Source: Gemmatimonadales bacterium
GTDB taxonomy: Bacteria; Gemmatimonadota; Gemmatimonadetes; Gemmatimonadales; JACORV01
DNA: 48,136 nt
Direction of reading: 5' to 3'
Assembly (NCBI GenBank): GCA_030697825.1
Contig: JAUYOW010000010.1
Location: 1 to 48,136, forward strand
Below the pieces are notes generated by a model, which saw only the letters and a program-made list of their open reading frames with translations, searched no databases and was not told the DNA's origin. Below are positions 33,203-43,194 of this stretch, one piece after another. The position numbers were made by a program, and so were the translations under genes. Positions within the stretch are counted from its first letter, which is position 1. Each line of letters starts with the position of its first letter.

Positions 33203-34869
33203 GCCGCATCTCCGCCGCGCACCACGCAACGTCCCTCGCACCGCGCCGCGCCCTCCTGGCCGGGGAAGAGCGAGCATTCGCGTACGACGACCTCCAGGTC
33301 GCTCCCCCGGACGGCCACCACTCTCACGCGCGCTTCCACCGAGTGTACCGGGCAGCGGACGCGCAAGGACAGAGGGACGGGTGCCCCTCCCCACTCGACG
33401 TGCGTCGCCACCTCGGGCGCGCGTTCAGCCATCATCCGCCGGATCACGAGGTGCATCCACCCGAGCGAGGTCAACGAGATGCCGAACAGGAACATCCAGC
33501 TCGTGGTCCAGATGCCTGTCGCGTCGAGCATGTAACCGAACAGAATAGGACCAACGAATCCGCCCAGTCCGCCGATCACGCCAACCATCCCGCCGACGGT
33601 GCCGACGTCCCTGGGGAAGTACTCGGGGATGTGTTTGTAGACCGCCGCCTTGCCGATGCCCATCAGGATGCCGATCACGAACACCAGCCCCGTGAATACG
33701 CCGATGTTGGCCTGGAAGTAGATGTGCGTGACGCCCCGAGCCAGGAGTTGTCGCTTGGCGACCGCGTCGCCCGGCCGCACTACCGGCTCCTGCCACGAGA
33801 CGCTGGTGGGCCAGATCAACGCGCCTTCCCGCTCCGGCGTACCCGGTCCGCGCCGCCGCAGCGGGTAGCGTGCACCATCCACCTCGATGGCGTCTTCCTT
33901 CACTTCGGTGATGGTACCGGCACGGGCGGCCATCACGCCCTCGCCGGGTGACTGGATGTCCATGCGGGGCACCACCAGCAGCAACGAGGCGGCGGTGCAT
34001 CCGCCGAGGACCCAGTACATGACGGTTCGTGCGCCGAGGCGGTCGGACAGCCAACCCCCGAGCGCCCGGATGACGCCGGACGGGAAGCTGAAGATGGAAG
34101 ACAAGAGGCCCGCCGTCACGACGGTCAGGGCATACACGTTGACGTAGTAGGGGATCAGCCACTGCGAGAGGGCGACGAACCCGCCGAACACCAGGAAGTA
34201 GTAGAACCCGAACCGCCAGACCCGTACCGACCCGAGCGGCTCCAGGCGCTGGCCGAGGGTGCGCACCACCTGCTCTTCCGGCTTGCGCGGAAACGTGGCG
34301 AGCCAGAACAGCACGGTTGTCACCACCAGGGCCCACGCGTACATCCGCGGAAGCAGTCGCCACCGCTCCAACTCCACTCCGCCCCGCGTCAAGAGCCCGA
34401 GCACCGATGGTGCGATCATCGCGGTGATCGCGGCCCCGGCGTTCCCCATGCCGAAGATCCCCAGCACCGTTCCCTGCTGGTGCCGCGGGAACCACACCGA
34501 GGTGTACGCGATCCCCACCGCGAAGGAGGTTCCCGCCAGACCGAAGAAAAGCCCGCCCAGCAGGAACGCCCAGAAACTGTCGGCGAAGCTCACCAGGTAC
34601 ACCGAGACGGCGGCGATCAACATCACCCCGGCGAAGATGGGACGCCCGCCGTAACGATCGCTGAGCATCCCGGCGGGGAGGCGGAAGATCGATCCCGAGA
34701 GCACCGGGATCCCGATCAACCACCCCATTTCCGTCTTGCTGAACGCGTACAGCTGGCGGTCCATTAGGTAGGTGACCAGCACGCCGTACATCATCCACAC
34801 GGCGAAGCACACCGTGAACGCCACGGTGTTGGCGGTAAGGACGCTGATCGCTTTTGCACGGTCGGTCAT
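33199..34869 (-). CDS. narK: NarK-type transporter with inserted soluble domain and Cys-rich C-terminal tail
   Basis: A 556-residue protein, about 100 longer than typical NarK. Helices 1-8 run to residue 303 with the nitrate-porter motif GMGNAGAAITAMIAPSVLG at 141-159. Residues 304-388 form a soluble insert (GTITEVKEDAIEVDG, VRPGDAVAKRQLLARGV) resembling a barrel-sandwich fold. Four helices follow to 480. The cytoplasmic tail has C506, H509, C532, C544 and C548, a possible metal site. Start ATG 34869. First of the two porters after narI. Confidence 0.88.
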   Translation of the reverse strand: MTDRAKAISVLTANTVAFTVCFAVWMMYGVLVTYLMDRQLYAFSKTEMGWLIGIPVLSGSIFRLPAGMLSDRYGGRPIFAGVMLIAAVSVYLVSFADSFWAFLLGGLFFGLAGTSFAVGIAYTSVWFPRHQQGTVLGIFGMGNAGAAITAMIAPSVLGLLTRGGVELERWRLLPRMYAWALVVTTVLFWLATFPRKPEEQVVRTLGQRLEPLGSVRVWRFGFYYFLVFGGFVALSQWLIPYYVNVYALTVVTAGLLSSIFSFPSGVIRALGGWLSDRLGARTVMYWVLGGCTAASLLLVVPRMDIQSPGEGVMAARAGTITEVKEDAIEVDGARYPLRRRGPGTPEREGALIWPTSVSWQEPVVRPGDAVAKRQLLARGVTHIYFQANIGVFTGLVFVIGILMGIGKAAVYKHIPEYFPRDVGTVGGMVGVIGGLGGFVGPILFGYMLDATGIWTTSWMFLFGISLTSLGWMHLVIRRMMAERAPEVATHVEWGGAPVPLSLRVRCPVHSVEARVRVVAVRGSDLEVVVRECSLFPGQEGAARCEGRCVVRGGDAA

Positions 34870-34918
34870 GACAGGCCCGCCCAAGAGACTTATCGTTTCC
34901 GGAGGAATGCGGTCAAGC

Positions 34919-35647
34919 TCAGTCGTTGGTTGGCCGCGTCCTGGTCCAGGCCGCGTTCGGGTCTCGAATGGTCTTCCGGTCCCAATTCCAGATGACCTGC
35001 TGATAGGGTCGAGCGATGTAGTGCAACGGCGCTACCACGAAGTGGACGAGTCGCGTGAAGGGAACCATGAAGATGATCGCGAATGCGCCGACGATGTGGA
35101 GTTTGATGACCCAGGGCAATGCGAAGACGGCATCAGTCTCGGGACCCAGCGTGACCAGCGACCACAGATAAGGTGAGAGATCGGCCGCAAACCACGATGA
35201 GCCCCAGCGAAAGCCCAGCGCGATCCAGCATCCCAGCACCACCTGGGCCAGCAGGAGCAGCTCGATGGCGATGTCCGTCTTGCTGGTAACCGCGCGGATG
35301 CGTGGATTGGTGAGCCGCCGGTACATGAGTGACACCAGGCCGGCGAGCACCGTGAGCCCGAACGCGAAGGCGGTTACCTCGAGGACGATCAGGCGCGCCG
35401 GGATGCTGTTCCAGGCGAGTGTCGCCTCCGGCAAGAGGAACGCGGTGAGGTGCCCGACGAACACGACCAGAATCCCCAGATGGAAGGGGACGGAACCCCA
35501 GAAGAGCCTCTTCCCCTCGAGGAACTGCGACGAGAGCGACGAGACGGTGAAGCCCTCGCGCCGGTACCGGTAGGCGACACCGACCACGAATACGATTACC
35601 GCCGCGTACGGAAACACCACGAAGAGAAGAACGTTGAGCGCGTTCAT
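34919..35647 (-). CDS. narI: respiratory nitrate reductase gamma subunit (cytochrome b)
   Basis: A 242-residue membrane subunit with five helices. It carries two haem b and passes quinol electrons to NarH. Haem ligands are visible: H56 and H66 (FHLGILVVFVGHL) and H184 and H202 (KLHIVGAFAII...LVHFVVAPLHY). H56 and H66 fall at the same numbers as in E. coli NarI. Start ATG 35647 overlaps the narJ stop by 4 nt. Confidence 0.95.
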   Translation of the reverse strand: MNALNVLLFVVFPYAAVIVFVVGVAYRYRREGFTVSSLSSQFLEGKRLFWGSVPFHLGILVVFVGHLTAFLLPEATLAWNSIPARLIVLEVTAFAFGLTVLAGLVSLMYRRLTNPRIRAVTSKTDIAIELLLLAQVVLGCWIALGFRWGSSWFAADLSPYLWSLVTLGPETDAVFALPWVIKLHIVGAFAIIFMVPFTRLVHFVVAPLHYIARPYQQVIWNWDRKTIRDPNAAWTRTRPTND

Positions 35648-36366
35648 GGCGTCCCCCCCGACTGGGCCGGGCGGCCCTGGTTGGCTTCGATTTCGAGCTC
35701 GCGCCCGATGTAGTGCAGGAAATCGTTGTCCCGCTCCGGTGGCTTCCAATCAGAGAGGCCGAAGTCCTGCTTGAGCACCTCCCGAACAGCCGACAGGGGT
35801 TGTCGGAAGATGGTGCCTCGCTCACCGGAGGAGGCGATCAGGGTCTTGAAGTGTTTCTCGTACAGTGCGTTTCGGTGTTCCATGTGCCTGGGACCGAACT
35901 CTCCGATCATCCTCTCAAGCGCCGGATGGAGGATCTGTTCGGCAAACTCCGCCGCCAGCTCGCGGTCCGCCCACCGGGCCATCAATCGCAGGACGTTCGG
36001 CAGGTGGTCCGGAAGCTCGCTGCCGCAATCAATTCCGGCCTCCCGCTGCTCGCGGCCCAGGTTCACGAGCAACTCACCCCTCTTGTAGTCGTCCCCGAAC
36101 ATGACGTAGCCGACGCCCAGGGTCGTAATCGACTGGACATCGAAGGTCCGCGTAAAGATCTCCTGAACCTCGTCCAGTGCTTCCGGCGTGAAGACCCCAC
36201 CCTCTGTCGGGAGAGCCCGGGCAAAGGCGTCGATTTCGGCCGCCGCGAGCACATGCCGGCCCGCCAAAACGTCGTAGACGCTCTGGACCCGGGACGGGTA
36301 GTCCCACCCGGGGTAATCGAAAAGCGCAGCCACGGGCTCGTAATGGCTGAGGGAATGCACGCTCAC
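35644..36366 (-). CDS. narJ: nitrate reductase assembly chaperone
   Basis: A 240-residue cytoplasmic chaperone of the NarJ/TorD fold that guides Mo-cofactor insertion into NarG before membrane attachment. Family features: VAALFDYPG near the N terminus, a YVMFGDDYKRGELLVNL segment, ELPDHLPNVLRLM and a helical C terminus. Starts with GTG coupled to the narH stop (GTGA) and overlaps narI, the standard narHJI layout. Confidence 0.93.
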   Translation of the reverse strand: MSVHSLSHYEPVAALFDYPGWDYPSRVQSVYDVLAGRHVLAAAEIDAFARALPTEGGVFTPEALDEVQEIFTRTFDVQSITTLGVGYVMFGDDYKRGELLVNLGREQREAGIDCGSELPDHLPNVLRLMARWADRELAAEFAEQILHPALERMIGEFGPRHMEHRNALYEKHFKTLIASSGERGTIFRQPLSAVREVLKQDFGLSDWKPPERDNDFLHYIGRELEIEANQGRPAQSGGTP

Positions 36367-37916
36367 GATCCCCTCTCCGCCGATCCACCCTTGAACCCGA
36401 AGCCCGTACTGCCCCTCACGTCGCCGGTGAACTCCAGCATCTCGATGGCCTGCTCCCGGTGAGCGGCCGGAATCACGAAGCGATCGTCGAACTTCGCCAG
36501 GGAGGTGAGATAGTAGATGTCGTCTGCCATTTGCGAGGTCAGTTCGGTGTCGGCGAGCGCCGCCGTCACCGTTCCGGCCTCGACGTCGCCCACGGTGACC
36601 TGGCGGCGATGCAGCCGCACTGCCATGAGTTTCTTCAGTCGATCCGCGACCGCCTTGGTGTCACCCGCGCTGAAGAGGTTCGCCATGTACTGGAGCGGGA
36701 ATCTCGCGTCGTCGATCGTGCCGAAGAGCGCCTCGGTGGTCGTGTCGTAGAGCCAGCTATCAGGCCAATACTTCGCCTTGACGTTCAGCTTCTCGGCCTG
36801 CCCGCCGTTGTCCACGTCGGTGACGGATGCCATCACCGGCAGCAGCGGTGGAACGTAGAACAACATGGGAAGCGTGCGGAATTCCGGGTGAAGCGGCAGC
36901 GCCAGGTGCCACACCTTCACGAACTTGTACACCGGTGACTTCTGCGCCGCGTCGATGGTGGAATCGGCGACTCCGTTGGCTTTCGCGGCGGCTATGACCT
37001 CGGGGTCGAACGGATCGAGGATCAGCTCCAGCTGGCGGCCGATCACATCGGCATCATCGGCCGCGGCGGCGCTCTCGATCCGGTCGGCATCGTAGAGCAG
37101 GACCCCCAGGTAGCGGATGCGTCCCACGCAGGAGTGCATGCACGCCGGCGCGTGGCCCGCCTCGATCCGCGGATAGCACAGGATGCATTTCTCGGACTTG
37201 CCGGTGCTCCAGTTGTAGTAGGTCTTCTTGTAGGGGCAGGCCGTGACACACATGCGCCAGCCGCGACAGACCTCCTGGTTGATGAGGACCACCCCGTCCT
37301 CGCCCCGCTTGTAGATCGCGCCCGAGGGACACGACGCGACGCAGGCGGGATTGAGGCAGTGGTTACAGATCCGGGGAAGGTAGAAGAACGCCATGCGCTC
37401 CAACTGGAACATGGCCTCCCGCTCGGCGGGAGTGAGTTTCTCGAGGTTGGGGTCGTTGCGCGCGTAGTCCGGCGACCCGCTCAAGTCGTCGTCCCAGTTC
37501 GGCCCCATCTTGATGTCCATGGGTTCGCCCGTGATCATCGAGATCGGGCGGGCCGTGGGCTGGTCGTCGCCCGCGGGCGACTCGATCAGGTCCAGGTACT
37601 TATAGGTGAACGGCTCGTAGTAGTCGTCGATCACCGGCAGGTGCGGATTGTGGAAGATGTTGGTGAGGCTCTTCGGCTTGCCTGCGCCCTTCAGCTGGAC
37701 GAGGCCGCCGTTCTTCTCCCAGCCACCTTGGTAGATGTCCTGGTTTTCCCACTTTCCCGGATAGCCGGTACCCGGCTTCGTTTCCACGTTGTTCCACCAC
37801 ATGTACTCGGCGCCCTTCCGATCGGTCCAGATATTCTTGCAGGCGATCGAGCAGGTGTGGCAGCCGATGCACTTGTCGAGGTGAAACACCATCGAGATCT
37901 GCGAGCGCACATCCAT
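36363..37916 (-). CDS. narH: respiratory nitrate reductase beta subunit (Fe-S)
   Basis: A 517-residue electron-transfer subunit with four Cys clusters: CIGCHTCSIAC (residues 16-26), CNHCLNPACVASCP, CRGWRMCVTACP (the Trp-substituted 3Fe-4S site) and CILCYPRIEAGHAPACMHSC. It links NarI haems to NarG. The arrangement and length match the NarH family. Starts 36 nt after narG. Confidence 0.97.
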   Translation of the reverse strand: MDVRSQISMVFHLDKCIGCHTCSIACKNIWTDRKGAEYMWWNNVETKPGTGYPGKWENQDIYQGGWEKNGGLVQLKGAGKPKSLTNIFHNPHLPVIDDYYEPFTYKYLDLIESPAGDDQPTARPISMITGEPMDIKMGPNWDDDLSGSPDYARNDPNLEKLTPAEREAMFQLERMAFFYLPRICNHCLNPACVASCPSGAIYKRGEDGVVLINQEVCRGWRMCVTACPYKKTYYNWSTGKSEKCILCYPRIEAGHAPACMHSCVGRIRYLGVLLYDADRIESAAAADDADVIGRQLELILDPFDPEVIAAAKANGVADSTIDAAQKSPVYKFVKVWHLALPLHPEFRTLPMLFYVPPLLPVMASVTDVDNGGQAEKLNVKAKYWPDSWLYDTTTEALFGTIDDARFPLQYMANLFSAGDTKAVADRLKKLMAVRLHRRQVTVGDVEAGTVTAALADTELTSQMADDIYYLTSLAKFDDRFVIPAAHREQAIEMLEFTGDVRGSTGFGFKGGSAERGS

Positions 37917-37952
37917 CTCAGGTCTCCCGTTCGTGGCGCGATTCTCCGGTCA

Positions 37953-40900
37953 TCAGAACACCACCTTGTCCATGCGCTTGACCACGACATGGGTGTCGCG
38001 ATTCGGGGCGATGGGGCCCCAGTAGTTGAACCCGTAGGTGAACTGCCCGTAGCCTCCGGCGAGGAAGTTGGGCTTGAGGTGGATGCGGGTGAGACTGTTA
38101 TGCCCGCCCGCCCGCTTTCCACCGCGCACCTGTGACTTCGGGATTCCGACGGTACGTTCGGGGACGTGATACACGATGCACACGCCCCTGGGGATTCGAG
38201 CGCTGACACACGCCCGAGCGGCGTACACCCCGTGGTCGTTGTAGACCTCGACCCAGTCGTTGTCCTGGATGCCCAGACCCTCCGCGTCCACCTCGCTCAT
38301 CCAGACCGGCTCGCAGCCTCTGGAGAGCGTCAACATCCGGTGGTTGTCCATGTAGGTGGAGTGGATGTGCCACTTCCCGTGCGGCGTGAGGCAGTTCAGG
38401 ATTCGGGCCTCACCGTTCTTGAGCGTCGTCTTGAGATCGCCGTACGCAGCCGGCTTCGGAGACGGCTTGTAGGTCGGAAGATTCTCGCCGTACGCCAGAT
38501 ACATCTCGTGGTCGAGATAGAAGTGCTGGCGACCCGTCAGCGTCCGCCACGGGACCAGCTTCTCGACATTGTACGTGTAGGCGGAGTAGGCCCGCCCGCC
38601 GGTCATGACTCCCGACCACAGCGGTGAGGTATTGTACCGCCGCGGCTGCGCCTGAAGGTCCGCGTAGCTGATGCGGACGTCCTTGCTGCCAGCCCCCAGA
38701 TCCACGAGATCGAGACCGGTCCGTCTCTCCGCATCCTCGTACGCGCGCACGTTGAGCACGCCGTTGGTCAGCGTCGAGAGGTGCAGAATCGCGTTGGCCG
38801 CCCACTCGTCTTCCTTCAACGAGGGGAACGCGCTGCCGTTCCTGCGCTCCACGGGGAAATGGTTGGATGCGACCATCTCATCGTACGCATCGGCACACTG
38901 GTATGAATTGCCGTGCGCACCGAGACCGGTCGTTCGAATGCGATCGCCCAAGGTGATGAATCGTTCATAGAGCTTCGTGTAGTCGCGCTCCACGACGGTC
39001 AGGTTGTGGGTGGTCTTGCCCAGCACGGGCTCGCATTCACCCTGATACCAGTCCTTGATGACCGGCTGGGCGATCTCTCCCCGGGAGTCGTGCGCGATGG
39101 GAGACGCGACCACGTCCTTCTGCGGCTCGGGGAGGTACTTCGCCGCCGCCTCACTGGTGGCCTTCGCCAAGTCGCGGAAGATGTTCCAGTCCGTCTTCGA
39201 CTCCCACACCGGCGCAATGGCCGCCGAGAGTGGGTGGATGAACGAGTGGAGGTCCGTGCTGTTGAGGTCGGCTTTCTCGTACCACGACGCCGCCGGAAGC
39301 ACGATGTCGGAGTACAGGGCGGAGGAGTCCATCCGGAAGTTGAGGTCGACGACGAGGTCCATCTTCCCCACCGGCGCGAACTCGTGCCACTTCACTGCTG
39401 CGGTGTGATCCTCGGAATCCTCCGCGATCGCGTTGGAGTGCGTGCCCAGGTAGTGCTTCAGGGCGTACTCATGCCCCTTCATGCTCCCCATGATGGCGTT
39501 GCCGCGCCAGATATACCACACGCGTGGAAAGTTGCGCTCGGCTTCCGGATCGCTCACCGAATACCGCAGCTCCTTGCTCTTCAGCTTGTTCATGACGTAC
39601 TGCTTGATCCCCTCGTCGTCGGCAGCCCCGTGGTCGATGGCTTCCCTGCAGAGCGCCAAGGTGTTCTGGTCGAACTGCGGGTAGAAGGGCATCCACCCCA
39701 TGCGCACCGACTTGTAAATCAGATCGGCGGTGTGCTGCCGGGTCAGCTCGTTGTCCGGAACGGTGTTGTACCTGGAGAACTGACCGTCGTAGCGGTACTG
39801 GCACGTGTTGATGTAGTGCCAGATGGGTGCCTGCTGGAGTCGAACTGCAGCGACATGGTCCCTGGCGAACGCGATCGCTCCCCAGGAGTCCACCGGGGCC
39901 AGCTTCTCCTGGCCCACGTAGTGGTTGAGGCCCCCGCCGTTCTTGCCCACGCAGCCGGTGAGCATCAGGGCCATCGCCCCTGCGCGGTACATGAGGTTGC
40001 CGTGGTACCAGTGGTTAATACCTGCCCCGGTGATGATCATGCACTTGCCGCCCGTGGTCTCGGCGGTGCTCGCCCATTCACGAGCGAACTGCAGCACGGT
40101 GTCTGAGGAGACGCCCGTGAAGATCTCCTGCCATGCCGGCGTGTAGGCCGCGTCCTTGTCAGTGTAGTCCGCCGGATAGGCGCCGGGCAGACCCCGGGAC
40201 ACCCCGTACTGGGCCATGGTGAGGTCATAGACCGTGGTGACCATGACCGGGCCGCCGGTCGTCTCGACCTGCATCACGGGAACACCGCGGTACACAGTTT
40301 GATCGAGCCCGAACTCGGTGAAGGCCGTCCGGGCAACCTGTTCCGACCGCCCCAGGAGCGTGAGCACCGGGTCGTACGGCTGGTCATCGGCGGCGTTTTC
40401 CGGCTTCATGTTCCAGTTGCCCTGCTTCTCGTCCCACCGGGATCCGGAGCTTCCCTTGGGAACCACGAACTCGCCACTCGCGGCGTCAATGTTGACGAAC
40501 TTCCAGTCCCCGTTCGAAATGCCTTGGTACTTCGGAATCTCGGACGCCCGCAGGAGCCGGCCCGGCTTATAACCCGCTCCGTCCCTCTCGAGCTTCACGA
40601 GATACGGACTGTCCGTGTACTTCTTGACGTAATCGAGGAAGAACGGGGTCTGCTTCTCGTGGTGGAACTCCTTCAGGATCACATGGGTCGTGGCCATCCA
40701 GAAGGCGCCGTCGCTTCCGGCGTGGAGCGGAACCCACTGATCGGCGTACTTGCAGACCTGGCTGAAATCCGGCGAGAACACCACGGCTTTGGTACCGTTA
40801 TGGCGCGATTCGGCGAAGAAGTGGCAGTCGGGCGTGCGCGTCATGTTGAGACACGCACCCATGTCCGCGACCATCTTGGCGTTGTACCAGTCGGCGCTCT

Positions 40901-41567
40901 CGCACACGTCGGTCTGCTCGCCCCAGATCTCGGGGAAAGCCGTGGGGAGATCGCAGTACCAGTCGTAGAAGCTGAGGTTGACACCTCCGAAGAGCTGAAG
41001 GAAGCGCGCACCTGCCGCGTAGCTCAGCATGGACATGGCCGGGATGGGGCTGAACCCGATCACCCGGTCCGGGCCGTACTCCTCGGCGGTGCTGAGGTTG
41101 GCCACGGCCATGATCTCCATGACCTCGTCCCAGGTCGACCGGCGGAAGCCACCCTTGCCACGCGCCTGCTGGTATTTCTTACGGGCTTCCTGGTCCGCTT
41201 GAAGGGCTCTCCACGCCTTCATGGGGTCGCCCGTTTCGCGTTTCTTCGCCCGGAAAGCGTCGAGCAGGGCGCCTCGAATCAGCGGGTACTTGATCCGCAG
41301 GGGGCTGTACAGGTACCACGAGTACGAGATCCCCCGCTGGCATCCACGCGGCTCGTAGGGAGGCAGTGAGTCTTCCAGCAACGGGTAGTCGATCTGCTGC
41401 GTCTCCCAGGTCACGATCCCGTCTTTGACGTGGATCTGCCATGAGCAACCTCCCGTGCAGTTCACGCCGTGCGTGCTTCGCACGGTGCGATCGTGCTGGA
41501 AGCGGTTGCGGTAGAACTCTTCCCACTTCCTGGTTTCCGGCGAGATGATGTCTTTGATCCAACCCAT
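37953..41567 (-). CDS. narG: respiratory nitrate reductase alpha subunit (Mo-bisMGD catalytic)
   Basis: A 1204-residue catalytic subunit reducing nitrate to nitrite. The N-terminal 4Fe-4S site with one His ligand, [12 protein letters not shown] (H33, C37, C41) and C76 in EPRGCQRG; the Mo-ligand Asp226 in [16 protein letters not shown]; and the long C-terminal MGD-binding domain. There is no twin-Arg signal, so it is the cytoplasm-facing type. ATG start with no strong ribosome site. First catalytic gene of the operon, 86 nt after the cytochrome gene. Confidence 0.97.
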   Translation of the reverse strand: MGWIKDIISPETRKWEEFYRNRFQHDRTVRSTHGVNCTGGCSWQIHVKDGIVTWETQQIDYPLLEDSLPPYEPRGCQRGISYSWYLYSPLRIKYPLIRGALLDAFRAKKRETGDPMKAWRALQADQEARKKYQQARGKGGFRRSTWDEVMEIMAVANLSTAEEYGPDRVIGFSPIPAMSMLSYAAGARFLQLFGGVNLSFYDWYCDLPTAFPEIWGEQTDVCESADWYNAKMVADMGACLNMTRTPDCHFFAESRHNGTKAVVFSPDFSQVCKYADQWVPLHAGSDGAFWMATTHVILKEFHHEKQTPFFLDYVKKYTDSPYLVKLERDGAGYKPGRLLRASEIPKYQGISNGDWKFVNIDAASGEFVVPKGSSGSRWDEKQGNWNMKPENAADDQPYDPVLTLLGRSEQVARTAFTEFGLDQTVYRGVPVMQVETTGGPVMVTTVYDLTMAQYGVSRGLPGAYPADYTDKDAAYTPAWQEIFTGVSSDTVLQFAREWASTAETTGGKCMIITGAGINHWYHGNLMYRAGAMALMLTGCVGKNGGGLNHYVGQEKLAPVDSWGAIAFARDHVAAVRLQQAPIWHYINTCQYRYDGQFSRYNTVPDNELTRQHTADLIYKSVRMGWMPFYPQFDQNTLALCREAIDHGAADDEGIKQYVMNKLKSKELRYSVSDPEAERNFPRVWYIWRGNAIMGSMKGHEYALKHYLGTHSNAIAEDSEDHTAAVKWHEFAPVGKMDLVVDLNFRMDSSALYSDIVLPAASWYEKADLNSTDLHSFIHPLSAAIAPVWESKTDWNIFRDLAKATSEAAAKYLPEPQKDVVASPIAHDSRGEIAQPVIKDWYQGECEPVLGKTTHNLTVVERDYTKLYERFITLGDRIRTTGLGAHGNSYQCADAYDEMVASNHFPVERRNGSAFPSLKEDEWAANAILHLSTLTNGVLNVRAYEDAERRTGLDLVDLGAGSKDVRISYADLQAQPRRYNTSPLWSGVMTGGRAYSAYTYNVEKLVPWRTLTGRQHFYLDHEMYLAYGENLPTYKPSPKPAAYGDLKTTLKNGEARILNCLTPHGKWHIHSTYMDNHRMLTLSRGCEPVWMSEVDAEGLGIQDNDWVEVYNDHGVYAARACVSARIPRGVCIVYHVPERTVGIPKSQVRGGKRAGGHNSLTRIHLKPNFLAGGYGQFTYGFNYWGPIAPNRDTHVVVKRMDKVVF

Positions 41568-41653
41568 GGTCGTTTCCCGGCTGGTCGTGGGCGTTCTGTC
41601 TATCGGGCCACAAGCTCGGGGGGCTCCTCCGCCGGCCCGTTTCCGTCATCGAC

Positions 41654-42496
41654 TCAGGTGGATTTCACCTGTCGGTCGTAGATCGCCTGATTCACGGAAC
41701 CTCTCATGCGTCCGCGCCAGGCCAGAGAGCAGAGACCCAAGAGGATCGCCGCGCCCACCAGCCCGGATAAGAACAGTCTTAGGCCGTAGTCCCTTGGATG
41801 GTGGAACGCCTGCTCGGCGTCGGCCTGCTGCAGGAAGCCGACCAGTGCCGCGACCTCTTCATCGGCGAGCGGCTTGCCCCGGTAGGCACGTTCCATCACG
41901 GGAAACGGAGGGCTTCCGATGATCGCACGAACCCCGGGTCCGCCCAGCCGAGAGAACACCGTCGTGAGTTCCCGGGCGAGCACCCCGCCACCAATGATCG
42001 CGTCATGCGTCACGTCATGGCAGGAGTTGCACGACGGCCCGCCGCGGGCGAACCGGATCTTTCCCTGGAACAGCGCCTGTCCCAGCAGGACCTGCGCCTC
42101 GGTGGCCGGCTGAACGGAGTCCGGCTGCGCCGACGCGGTGGTGGCGGTCGCGGCACCACGTACGTACCGGATGATCTCCCGGATCTCCTGGTCCGAGAGC
42201 GGCTGATCCGGCATCGGAATCCGGTTAAACTCCTCGAAGAGAGCGATGGCGACGGAATCACCGCCCCGCACCATGTCCTGGGAGTGCTGCACGAACCGGA
42301 TGATCCATTCCTCGCTGCGCCGCGAGTCGACCCCTTGGAGGTCAGGTCCTACGAGGCGGCCGCCACCGATCGTGTGGCATACCGCGCACCGCGTCCGGAA
42401 AACCTCCCCGCCCTGGTCCGCCTGGGAGACTGCCTCCGACGTTATCGCGCCGAGCCACAGTGCGAGTCCGCCGACCCACCGTACGACCGCTGTCAT
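41654..42496 (-). CDS. membrane-anchored diheme cytochrome c, NarC-like
   Basis: A 280-residue protein. Signal peptide at 1-26, haem site 1 CAVCH at 37-41, Met-rich RIPMPDQPLS region, haem site 2 CNSCH at 156-160, and one C-terminal helix (LFLSGLVGAAILLGLCSLAW). Two monohaem domains in tandem ahead of narG match the narC-narGHJI layout known in Thermus, where it shuttles electrons at the outer face. ATG 42496 has GGAG 7 nt upstream and is preferred over GTG 42499. Role as NarC is inference. Confidence 0.85.
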   Translation of the reverse strand: MTAVVRWVGGLALWLGAITSEAVSQADQGGEVFRTRCAVCHTIGGGRLVGPDLQGVDSRRSEEWIIRFVQHSQDMVRGGDSVAIALFEEFNRIPMPDQPLSDQEIREIIRYVRGAATATTASAQPDSVQPATEAQVLLGQALFQGKIRFARGGPSCNSCHDVTHDAIIGGGVLARELTTVFSRLGGPGVRAIIGSPPFPVMERAYRGKPLADEEVAALVGFLQQADAEQAFHHPRDYGLRLFLSGLVGAAILLGLCSLAWRGRMRGSVNQAIYDRQVKST

Positions 42497-42500
42497 CACG

Positions 42501-42935
42501 TCACTCCTGCATCGCGAGGTGAAGTGACTCCGGTGATTCCCGTATCAGGTCCGCCAGCGTGAATGTGCTCAATGCCGCATCCAATCCCGAGCGGAGATGC
42601 TCCAGCCGATGATGGAGGGGACAGCGCGACGTCTCGCAGCAATGGCCGCCCCAGAGCAGGCACCGCTTCAGCGCTTGCGGACCCTCGACCGCCTCAAGCA
42701 CTTCGCGCACGAGCGTCTCCGCAGGCGGGGCCCGGAGCGCATATCCGCTGCCACGACCCCGCTCAGCCTCCAGGACGCCATGGCGGGCCAGCTTGCGGAA
42801 GATCTTCGCCAGAAACGCGGCGGGCAGATCCGCTGTCTCGGCGATCTCGGAGTGCGGGACCATGTAACCCGCCGGATAGGTCGCGAGGCGAGCCAATCCG
42901 CGCAGCGCGTATTCGCTTTCCCGGGTCAGATTCAC
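42501..42935 (-). CDS. Rrf2-family Fe-S transcriptional regulator (NsrR/IscR-like)
   Basis: A 144-residue protein. Winged helix at the N terminus (MNLTRESEYALRGLARLATYP, DLPAAFLAKIFRKLARHGVL, RGRGSGYAL) and a cysteine loop with C92, C99 or C100, C105 and H108, spaced much as in IscR and NsrR. Such proteins sense iron-sulfur status or nitric oxide. Being first in the nitrate-reduction set, control of the operon by NO or anaerobiosis is likely. GTG start. The stop lies 4 nt before the cytochrome start. Confidence 0.88.
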   Translation of the reverse strand: MNLTRESEYALRGLARLATYPAGYMVPHSEIAETADLPAAFLAKIFRKLARHGVLEAERGRGSGYALRAPPAETLVREVLEAVEGPQALKRCLLWGGHCCETSRCPLHHRLEHLRSGLDAALSTFTLADLIRESPESLHLAMQE

Positions 42936-42994
42936 TGAGTCAGGCTCATGGCTTCTTGCTTCCGGGAGAATTCGGGTCCGACTAGTCTTGGCGG

Positions 42995-43027
42995 GTTATC
43001 GTGAAAACTCGGTGAAGGTTCTGTGAA
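42995..43027 (-). promoter_or_regulatory. three 11-bp direct repeats, PhoB/PhoP-box-like operator candidate
   Basis: On the minus strand three consecutive 11-nt units start TTCAC: TTCACAGAACC, TTCACCGAGTT, TTCACGATAAC. An 11-bp period with a TTCAC core is the pattern bound by OmpR/PhoB-type response regulators (Pho boxes in actinobacteria have GTTCACC units). They lie 60 nt upstream of the Rrf2 gene. Motif-based only. Confidence 0.45.
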
Positions 43028-43035
43028 GATCTCTT

Positions 43036-43135
43036 ATGACACTGCGGTCGCCGGACGTCTGCCGGCGGTTGGGGATCGCCGAAGCGACGTTCTACGCTGT
43101 GGAAGAAGAGGTTCGCCCGCCTTGGCGTGGCCCTA
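43036..43135 (+). pseudogene. IS3-family transposase OrfA remnant, frameshifted
   Basis: SPDVCRRLGIAEATFY in one frame, then, after a one-base shift near 43102, WKKRFARLGVA in the next. Together they give the helix-turn-helix of IS3 OrfA (CRRLGISEATFYRWKKKFAGLGV). The ends are missing and OrfB is absent. A scar of an old insertion beside the tRNA-Sec gene. Confidence 0.7.
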
Positions 43136-43145
43136 CGACGAGCAA

Positions 43146-43166
43146 CCGCCCCCGTGCTGGGGGCGG
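43146..43166 (-). terminator. hairpin downstream of tRNA-Sec, probable terminator
   Basis: A perfect 8-bp GC stem, CCGCCCCC (43146-43153) and GGGGGCGG (43159-43166), with a 5-nt loop, 28 nt past the tRNA 3' end on the minus strand. Only a short T-containing tail follows, so efficiency is uncertain. Confidence 0.55.
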
Positions 43167-43194
43167 CTCTCACATAGCCATGAATAGACCGTTG

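Noticed and set aside
36363-41567. Long plus-strand frames over narG and narH
   Set aside because: Shadows of real genes; no start signals or domains.
37953-41567. Periplasm-facing NarG with Tat signal
   Set aside because: No twin-Arg motif or hydrophobic leader at the N terminus, which starts directly with the NarG family sequence.
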